From the NCBI GenBank assembly GCA_022572865.1, contig JACZVB010000118.1, positions 1 through 5,652 of the forward strand: a DNA stretch of 5,652 nt, written 5' to 3'. The DNA is from Chloroflexota bacterium. GTDB lineage: Bacteria > Chloroflexota > Dehalococcoidia > Plut-88900. The notes beneath the pieces are model-generated. The model saw only the letters and a program-made list of their open reading frames with translations, made no database searches and was not told the origin of the DNA. The number at the start of each line of letters is the position of its first letter. Position 1 is the stretch's first letter. Shown here piece by piece: positions 1-5,652 of the stretch. Made by a program: the position numbers and the translations under genes.

Positions 1-40
1 GGGAGGGGCGAAAATTCGAGTAATCCGACTTCAACTGTTT

Positions 41-67
41 ACAAAAAGCCGCCCAAAGGCGACTTTT
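41..67 (-). terminator. Intrinsic terminator-like hairpin, leftward
   Basis: On the minus strand a 10-bp stem (AAAAGTCGCC paired with GGCGGCTTTT, one G-U wobble, 4-nt loop TTTG) is followed by further T residues, giving a five-T run then GT. This is the usual form of a rho-independent terminator. Read on the plus strand the same stem has an A-C mismatch, so leftward use is favoured, although the A/T flanks could let it work both ways. It lies about 135 nt beyond the stop of the truncated amidohydrolase and is the last of three inverted repeats there. Confidence 0.6.
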
Positions 68-140
68 ATCTAGAATGTAGTGTATCAGGAGCCAGCCAGA
101 GGTCAAGCAGCCAGCATCTTGGACATTTTCAGCCAACCCA

Positions 141-165
141 AACGGCTCAACGTCGTTGAGCCGTT
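141..165. repeat. Perfect 12-bp inverted repeat with 1-nt centre
   Basis: The arms AACGGCTCAACG (141-152) and CGTTGAGCCGTT (154-165) are exact reverse complements around a single T at 153. On the minus strand it follows the T7 run of the neighbouring hairpin and is itself followed only by TTTGGG, so it is a poor terminator by itself. It could be a second RNA hairpin that protects a 3' end, an operator-type palindrome, or part of a mobile-element or recombination end. The sequence alone does not decide between these. Confidence 0.7.
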
Positions 166-167
166 GG

Positions 168-197
168 AAAAAAACTGTAGAAGTTTAACTTCTACAG
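168..197 (-). terminator. Terminator-like hairpin just after truncated gene
   Basis: Perfect inverted repeat with 11-bp arms (CTGTAGAAGTT at 175-185 and AACTTCTACAG at 187-197) around one central base. On the minus strand it is followed directly by seven T residues (174-168). Stem plus T7 is the layout of an intrinsic terminator, although the stem is AT-rich and the loop must open to at least 3 nt. It begins 4 nt after the TGA stop of the truncated amidohydrolase, so it would end that transcript almost at the stop codon. Confidence 0.6.
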
Positions 198-201
198 GAC
201 C

Positions 202-1023
202 TCAGAAACCCTCATCCACCATCTCCTGTATATGCCCGTATCCAGGCATCATCGTGATTCTGGGCGACAGCCCGCCTTCCTTTTTCAATCGCTGAAAGAA
301 TCTCCATCTTTGCAGGGAGTTGCATGGTGAGGCCTCGTGAAAAGAGGTGATGCCCAGGGAGACGTACCTCTCCGATGCCTGCCGCACAGCCTCGGCCATC
401 TCCCCGGCCCGGGTTGTCGTCCCGAGCCTCTCCTCGAGCCAGTCATCCAACTCGATGAATAGGCCATTAGGCTCGCCGGTCTCCAGGTCACGCTCTATCA
501 CCCCGGCCTCGGGCTCGGGTGTTTCGATGGTGATCCCGGCCAGGCCCATAGCGAAGCTGTTCAGCACGCAGGCGTGCCCAGAGCGATGTGTCAGCTTCAC
601 GGGATGGCCCTTGGTGGCCCCATCCAGGTCCCACCTGTTGGGGTGACGCCCTTCAGCCAGGTAGAACTCGTTGTAGCCCGTGGCCCTGACCCACTGGCCT
701 TCGGGGGTCCCCCGGGCCCTCTGGGCGATGGCGTCCCGGATCTCTGCGATGGACTTCACCGCCTCCGGGCCGCAATCGACGCTGATCAGGCTGGAGGCGT
801 AGGCCAGGAAATGAGTGTGGGAGTCGATGAAGCCCGGCACCACGGTCCTGCCCCGACAGTCCAGGATGATCGAGCCCCTGTCCTCCGAGAGGCTTTCGTC
901 CAGCCCCGGGTCGACGCGAAGTATTCGCCCGTCCCTGCACACCACCGCCCCGGCCCGTGGGCAGCGGGGGTCCATGGTCAGGACGTTGGCGTTGTGAAGG
1001 ACCAGGTCTCGGGGCTTGGTCAT
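202..1023 (-). CDS. Truncated YtcJ-like amidohydrolase (N-terminal half)
   Basis: The product is 273 aa and resembles the N-terminal half of the amidohydrolase_3 (YtcJ-like) family, metal-dependent hydrolases of C-N bonds in amides, carbamates or ring compounds; the substrate here is unknown. Residues 5-60 form the small beta-sandwich (LHNANVLTMD, DGRILRV). The strand-1 metal motif follows at 62-73 (VVPGFIDSHTHF, ligands H69 and H71). Further family blocks are RSGHACVLNS (147-156) and GITSFHEAS (224-232). Family members are usually about 500-560 aa. This one stops after DEGF, where the barrel should continue with the later metal ligands, the catalytic Asp and the second half of the sandwich, so it is probably inactive or a decayed remnant. 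The ATG at 1023 is the first start after an in-frame TAA eight codons upstream; its RBS is weak. A terminator-like hairpin follows the stop within 4 nt. Family call is firm; function is doubtful. Confidence 0.82.
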   Translation of the reverse strand: MTKPRDLVLHNANVLTMDPRCPRAGAVVCRDGRILRVDPGLDESLSEDRGSIILDCRGRTVVPGFIDSHTHFLAYASSLISVDCGPEAVKSIAEIRDAIAQRARGTPEGQWVRATGYNEFYLAEGRHPNRWDLDGATKGHPVKLTHRSGHACVLNSFAMGLAGITIETPEPEAGVIERDLETGEPNGLFIELDDWLEERLGTTTRAGEMAEAVRQASERYVSLGITSFHEASPCNSLQRWRFFQRLKKEGGLSPRITMMPGYGHIQEMVDEGF

Positions 1024-1058
1024 GGGCCACCGGTCTCCGTGTGCTCGTTACTTCGTTA

Positions 1059-1067
1059 ATCATATCA
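1059..1067 (-). promoter_or_regulatory. Possible extended -10 promoter, amidohydrolase
   Basis: The minus strand reads TGATATGAT, an extended -10 element (TG, one base, then TATGAT, 5 of 6 to TATAAT). No good -35 hexamer lies 16-18 bp upstream, which extended -10 promoters tolerate. Transcription would start near 1052 and leave a leader of about 29 nt before the ATG at 1023. The call rests on sequence match alone. Confidence 0.35.
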
Positions 1068-1147
1068 CCCGCGCCATCTCTCTCCGCTTCAGCGCTGCCC
1101 GCCGGGACAGGCCTCGGCCTGATGGTGAGGGGCTGTGCCTAAATTCA

Positions 1148-1176
1148 TTGTATCTCCGGCACTGAGGGTGTATATT
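1148..1176 (+). promoter_or_regulatory. Possible sigma70 promoter for MFS exporter
   Basis: TTGTAT (1148-1153, 3 of 6 to TTGACA) and TATATT (1171-1176, 5 of 6 to TATAAT) are separated by exactly 17 bp. The predicted start near 1183 leaves a leader of about 100 nt before the exporter gene. This leader contains a weak interrupted stem around 1200-1224 (AGTGA against TCACT). A repressor-binding site would be common for a drug exporter, but I see no recognisable operator. Confidence 0.4.
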
Positions 1177-1285
1177 CCCAGGGCGTCCAGGAAGTCCACG
1201 GCCAGTGATCTTTTTCACTCTGCCCAAATCAAACAGTTCGGCCCGTCCACCCCGCTCGACCTAAAATGACACCCTTGAGAAGCCT

Positions 1286-2980
1286 TTGGATTTAAGCGAG
1301 GACACAGCCCAGCCAGCACATTCACAGGAGGCCGCCCTCCAGGAGGATGATGGGAATACCCTGGCCGGCAACCTGAGCCGTGCCCGAATCGCCGTCATCC
1401 TGGTGGGGGTCCTGTTAAGCCTCTTTCTCGCCGCGCTGGACATGACGATAGTGGCCACGGCCCTGCCCAGGATAGTGGCCGATCTGGGTGGGATCAGCCA
1501 GATCTCCTGGGTGGTTACCGCCTACCTGGTGATGTCCACCACCCTGGTGCCCGTGGTCGGCAGGGCCTCGGACATATACGGTCGCAAGCCGCTGTTCATC
1601 ATAGGGATCCTCATCTTCCTTGCGGGCTCTATCCTGAGCGGCCTATCCCAGAACATGCTGCAGCTGATATTGTCCCGTGGTGTTCAGGGAGGCGGGGCCG
1701 CGTTCCTCATGGCCAACGTGTTCACCGTGGTGGGGGATATCTTCCCACCGGCGGAGAGGGGTAAATGGCAGGGTTTGATGGGCGCCGTCTTCGGGATATC
1801 CAGCATAATCGGCCCTCTGGCCGGTGGATACCTCACCGACAATCTGAGCTGGCGCTGGATATTCTACGTCAACATACCCGTGGGCCTCGCCGCCCTTGTG
1901 GCCATCATCCTGGCCATGCCTTCTTTCAGCAGCAGGAGGGCGCAGCAGAGAGTGGATTACCTGGGGGCCGGGGCCCTGGTCGGCACCCTCATCCCGCTGA
2001 TGCTGGCCCTCTCCCTGGGCAACCAGACCTATGCGTGGGCCTCGGTCCAGGTTATCGGGCTTCTGGTCTTCTCCGCGTTCATGTTCGTCGCCTTTCTGTT
2101 CATCGAAAAGAGGACTCCGGAGCCGATCCTCCCCCTCTCCCTCTTCCGCAATCCGATATTCGCAGTGGCCTCCACCGCCACATTCCTGACGGGGATGGCG
2201 ATGTTCGGCGCCATCCTGTTCATTCCCCTGTTCGTGCAGGGAGTCAACGGAAGCTCTGCCACCAACTCGGGCCTGGTCCTGACCCCCATGATGCTGGGGG
2301 CTGTGGTGAGCAGCACCATCTCCGGACAGATACTGTCCCGTTGGAGCCATTACAGATATCTCGCCCTGGCCGGCATGGTTCTGCTGACCATCGGCATCTC
2401 CCTCATGGTGATGCTGGACCGGGGCACCTCCAACGCCGAGGTGGCCAGGAATATGGTCATCATCGGGCTGGGCCTGGGTGTCAGCTTTCCCGTATTCACC
2501 ATAGTGGTGCAGAACGCCTTCCCCTATGGCCTGATGGGGATGGTCACCGCATCGATCCAGTTCTTCCGCAGCATCGGAGGGGCCCTGGGAGTGGCGATAA
2601 TGGGGGCGCTGCTGGCATCCAGGCTGTCGGGCAACCTGCTGTCTAATCTATCGGATGAGGCCCGAGATGCCCTTGGACCCGAGCGCCTGGCCGAGATCCA
2701 GGAGCCCAACGCCCTGATCAACCCCCAGGCCCTGGAGGGCTTGAAGAACCACTTCGCCGACATGGGAGAGGAGGGTGCGGCCCTCCTGGAGTCCGTTCTC
2801 ATCGCCATGCAGGACGCTCTGGCGGACTCTCTACAGGGCGTGTTCTTAATCGCCGCCATCCTTGCGGGGCTGGCCATCATAGTCGTGGCGTTTCTCAAGG
2901 AGATCCCGTTGAGAAAGGCCCACTATCCATCGCCAGAGCCCCAAATCGAACCCAGTCCTGAATCCCCGGGGCCGGCCTAA
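1286..2980 (+). CDS. DHA2 family MFS drug exporter (EmrB/QacA type)
   Basis: Predicted 564-aa inner-membrane antiporter of the 14-TM DHA2 group (EmrB/QacA type), which uses the proton gradient to expel drugs or other amphiphiles; the actual substrate cannot be read. Signature motifs run in order: motif D1 LDMTIVATALP (51-61, with the TM1 acidic residue D52), motif A GRASDIYGRKPLF (92-104), motif B around R131 (SRGVQGGGAA) and the antiporter motif C GISSIIGPLAGG (170-181). A soluble segment at about 446-512 precedes the last TM helix (about 515-536), as in the extracytoplasmic loop of QacA-like proteins, and the C-tail is Pro/Glu rich. Length is normal for the family. The start is uncertain: TTG at 1286 is the only common start codon in frame between the upstream TAA (1262-1264) and TM1, with only a weak GAGA at 1277-1280 as RBS. 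The gene stands alone, divergent from the amidohydrolase and convergent with thiC. Confidence 0.93.
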   Translation: MDLSEDTAQPAHSQEAALQEDDGNTLAGNLSRARIAVILVGVLLSLFLAALDMTIVATALPRIVADLGGISQISWVVTAYLVMSTTLVPVVGRASDIYGRKPLFIIGILIFLAGSILSGLSQNMLQLILSRGVQGGGAAFLMANVFTVVGDIFPPAERGKWQGLMGAVFGISSIIGPLAGGYLTDNLSWRWIFYVNIPVGLAALVAIILAMPSFSSRRAQQRVDYLGAGALVGTLIPLMLALSLGNQTYAWASVQVIGLLVFSAFMFVAFLFIEKRTPEPILPLSLFRNPIFAVASTATFLTGMAMFGAILFIPLFVQGVNGSSATNSGLVLTPMMLGAVVSSTISGQILSRWSHYRYLALAGMVLLTIGISLMVMLDRGTSNAEVARNMVIIGLGLGVSFPVFTIVVQNAFPYGLMGMVTASIQFFRSIGGALGVAIMGALLASRLSGNLLSNLSDEARDALGPERLAEIQEPNALINPQALEGLKNHFADMGEEGAALLESVLIAMQDALADSLQGVFLIAAILAGLAIIVVAFLKEIPLRKAHYPSPEPQIEPSPESPGPA

Positions 2981-3068
2981 CGGGACCACACGGGTTTGGG
3001 GAGCCGAGACCGAGGCGTTCCAACAAGGCTCATGGATAATGGGAAGGGTGAGGGTCTTGATAGAGGCC
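2981..3068. other. Convergent gap without clear terminator
   Basis: These 88 bp separate the converging stops of the MFS gene and thiC. I see only a weak 5-bp inverted repeat (GAGCC at 3001-3005, GGCTC at 3027-3031) and no T-run on either strand. Termination here may be factor-dependent, or the two transcripts may overlap. Confidence 0.5.
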
Positions 3069-4847
<1,779 letters not shown>

Positions 4848-4854
4848 TCACGAA

Positions 4855-4860
4855 CCTCCT
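4855..4860 (-). promoter_or_regulatory. Strong Shine-Dalgarno site of thiC
   Basis: AGGAGG on the minus strand sits 7 nt before the ATG at 4847 and fixes the thiC start. It lies only 9 nt after the base of the leader hairpin (4870-4900), so folding in the leader could affect access to it. Confidence 0.85.
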
Positions 4861-4869
4861 CTAATATGA

Positions 4870-4900
4870 AACTGGCCGCCAGCAAAGCTGACGGCCAGTT
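4870..4900 (-). promoter_or_regulatory. Leader hairpin, likely riboswitch expression platform
   Basis: On the minus strand, arms AACTGGCCGTCAGC and GCTGGCGGCCAGTT form a 14-bp stem with one U-G wobble and a UUU loop. The stem lies between the TPP aptamer and the thiC RBS. The bases after it (TCATATTAG) are U/A rich but not a clean U-tract, so it may be an imperfect terminator or a stem affecting translation. GGCCG in its 5' arm (4892-4896) can pair with CGGCC at the 3' edge of the aptamer (4918-4922), a possible antiterminator pairing of 5 bp. The stem is seen; the switching mechanism is inference. Confidence 0.65.
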
Positions 4901-4917
4901 AAATCCATTCCTTCATG

Positions 4918-5013
4918 GGCCGATTCCCTACGCTGGTATTGTCCAGATCAGGTTTTGGGGGTCGGCAACGGATCCAGTCACCCTCTCAGCCGGAATCACT
5001 CCAGCTCCCCCAA
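4918..5013 (-). promoter_or_regulatory. TPP riboswitch (THI element) of thiC
   Basis: The minus strand has the hallmark TPP aptamer blocks in order. A G-rich P2 strand and the P3 stem (AGCTGGA / TTCCGGCT) come first, then GGCTGAGAGGG, which binds the pyrimidine ring. A variable arm closed by GGGT/GACCC follows, then ACCTGATCTGG, ACAATACC and AGCGTAGGGAA, which hold the pyrophosphate side. The match to the usual element is almost complete; the common GGATAAT reads GGACAAT here. The aptamer lies about 70 nt before thiC, matching its known role in switching off thiamin genes when TPP is plentiful. The outer P1 ends are approximate because that stem is weakly paired in this sequence. Confidence 0.97.
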
Positions 5014-5043
5014 GCTAGCTATTCAGTTGTAAATCCTGACAGG

Positions 5044-5072
5044 ATATTATCACCACACAGAACGTATATCAA
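5044..5072 (-). promoter_or_regulatory. Probable thiC promoter
   Basis: On the minus strand TTGATA (5072-5067, 5 of 6 to TTGACA) is followed after 17 bp by TAATAT (5049-5044, 4 of 6); an alternative -10 is GATAAT (5051-5046, 5 of 6) with a 15-bp spacer. Transcription would start near 5037, about 25 nt before the aptamer, as expected for a riboswitch leader. Confidence 0.5.
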
Positions 5073-5096
5073 TGGCCTCCAAAGCCCGTCTGCCCG

Positions 5097-5105
5097 TGAT
5101 ACAAT
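5097..5105 (+). promoter_or_regulatory. Possible extended -10 promoter, two-module gene
   Basis: TGATACAAT is an extended -10 (TG, one base, then TACAAT, 5 of 6 to TATAAT). No good -35 is seen 16-18 bp upstream. Transcription would start near 5112, leaving a leader of about 79 nt. The site lies back to back with the thiC promoter. Confidence 0.35.
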
Positions 5106-5190
5106 GTGCCCGCCGCTCCGCCACCAGGCCCTATGAGATTTGGGAGCAGATAGGAGCAGGGAATTCCACCCCATCGGAGGAGGGTTCAAG

Positions 5191-5652
5191 ATGTACGTCA
5201 TGATACGGCACGCAATTATCAAGGAAGAGGCCATGTCAGCCGTGAAAGAGGGCTATGAATCGAACATCAAGGGGCCCGTGGTAGCATCCCCGGGCAACAG
5301 GTTCTTTTGCGTCCTCAACAGCGTAGACATGGAGAGGAAGGTCCGCCAGATGACCGGCTGGGACTCCAAGGAGGACTGCGACCGCTACATGAAGGAGACA
5401 TACCCGGCGATTCGAGAAAAGTGGGGGTGGGTCTTCGATGAGAAGCCCGTGTCCTCTTTCTGGGAGATCAAGTGGCCCGGGAAGATACAGTTCGACCCCT
5501 CGCGTCCCCTGGGCTCGGGGCTGTATATCAGGACCAGCCGGTTCAAATTCAAGCCCGAGGGTATGGCCGCCGTCATCAAGGGTTACGACGAGGATGTGAT
5601 AGCCCCGGTGGTGAACTCCAAAGGCAACCGGTTCATTTTCGTGCTCCCATCC
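5191..5652 (+). CDS. Tandem-module dimeric alpha/beta-barrel-like protein, partial
   Basis: An open frame of 154 codons runs off the window with no stop; the true length is unknown. The start is secure: GGAGGAGGG (5176-5184) lies 6 nt before the ATG. I do not recognise a named gene. The protein holds two homologous modules offset by exactly 110 residues: residues 1-44 and 111-154 align without gaps at 19 of 44 identities, with shared GY (21-22 / 131-132), PVV (29-31 / 139-141) and GNRF..VL (35-42 / 145-152). Each module begins with a beta strand, then an amphipathic helix, then a strand. This pattern and size suggest a ferredoxin-like dimeric alpha/beta barrel, as in antibiotic-biosynthesis-monooxygenase-like or related stress-response proteins, with the pair fused in one chain. 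Module 1 ends with an aromatic-rich tail (KWGWVF, SSFWEIKW). No signal peptide or membrane segment is visible, so it is probably cytosolic. No catalytic residue can be assigned. The fold assignment is inference. Confidence 0.75.
   Translation, partial: MYVMIRHAIIKEEAMSAVKEGYESNIKGPVVASPGNRFFCVLNSVDMERKVRQMTGWDSKEDCDRYMKETYPAIREKWGWVFDEKPVSSFWEIKWPGKIQFDPSRPLGSGLYIRTSRFKFKPEGMAAVIKGYDEDVIAPVVNSKGNRFIFVLPS

Noticed and set aside
79..106. Minus-strand TTGACC, 16-bp spacer, TACACT resembling a promoter
   Set aside because: A start near 72 would run straight into the hairpin at 67-44, with no gene seen inside the window; possible only if a leftward gene begins before position 1.
446..512. Idea that the soluble segment before the last MFS helix (residues 446-512 of the protein, about 2621-2821 in DNA) is an inserted domain
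   Set aside because: A long loop between TM13 and TM14 is known in QacA-like 14-TM transporters, so it is not a novelty.
574..1059. Plus-strand open frame opposite the amidohydrolase
   Set aside because: No motif or convincing RBS; the minus strand encodes the recognised protein.
1643..2350. Long minus-strand open frame (235 codons) inside the MFS gene
   Set aside because: Its composition is His/Gln/Gly/Glu-rich without hydrophobic core or motifs, and it lies antisense to a gene with clear family motifs; it is a shadow of GC-rich codon bias.
1765..2646. Overlapping plus-strand open frame (293 codons) inside the MFS gene
   Set aside because: Pro/Arg/His-rich translation with no domain or RBS; the other frame carries all the transporter motifs.
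5143..5159. Direct repeat GGAGCAG twice with 10-bp period upstream of the two-module gene
   Set aside because: Seven bases in a purine-rich leader is easily chance.
5019..5234. Minus-strand 71-codon frame over the thiC promoter region
   Set aside because: It overlaps the proposed promoter and the start of the rightward gene and has no RBS or recognisable features.

Overview
The window looks like a bacterial chromosome fragment with about 58-63% GC in the genes. It has strong Shine-Dalgarno sites, intrinsic-terminator-like hairpins, sigma70-like promoters and a canonical bacterial TPP riboswitch. Gene content (YtcJ-like amidohydrolase, 14-TM DHA2 exporter, riboswitch-controlled ThiC, a small alpha/beta-barrel protein) and free use of AGG and ATA codons would fit Chloroflexota (Dehalococcoidia-like), but this is a low-confidence inference.

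Layout. Positions 1-200 form an AT-richer stretch (about 47% GC) with no gene and three hairpins in a row; two of them look like intrinsic terminators for leftward transcription. Positions 202-1023 (minus) encode only the N-terminal half of a metal-dependent amidohydrolase; its stop lies 4 nt before the first hairpin, so the C-terminal catalytic half is missing. Positions 1024-1285 are a divergent promoter region. Positions 1286-2980 (plus) encode a full-length DHA2 (EmrB/QacA-type) MFS drug exporter that appears to start at TTG. After an 88-bp convergent gap, 3069-4847 (minus) encodes full-length ThiC. Its leader (4848 to about 5037) carries a strong RBS, a 14-bp hairpin and a TPP riboswitch, with a promoter upstream. 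Positions 5191-5652 (plus) hold the 5' part of a small protein made of two homologous modules, which runs off the window end.

The four genes alternate in strand (- + - +), so none shares an operon inside the window. The one clear regulatory circuit is ThiC: it makes the thiamin pyrimidine precursor, and the end product TPP should bind the leader RNA and shut the gene off. The amidohydrolase, exporter and two-module protein have no evident link to thiamin synthesis. I see no CRISPR array, tRNA, rRNA or recognisable transposase. The most interesting points are the sharp truncation of the amidohydrolase against a stack of palindromes, the tandem-duplicated small protein, and the riboswitch expression platform.
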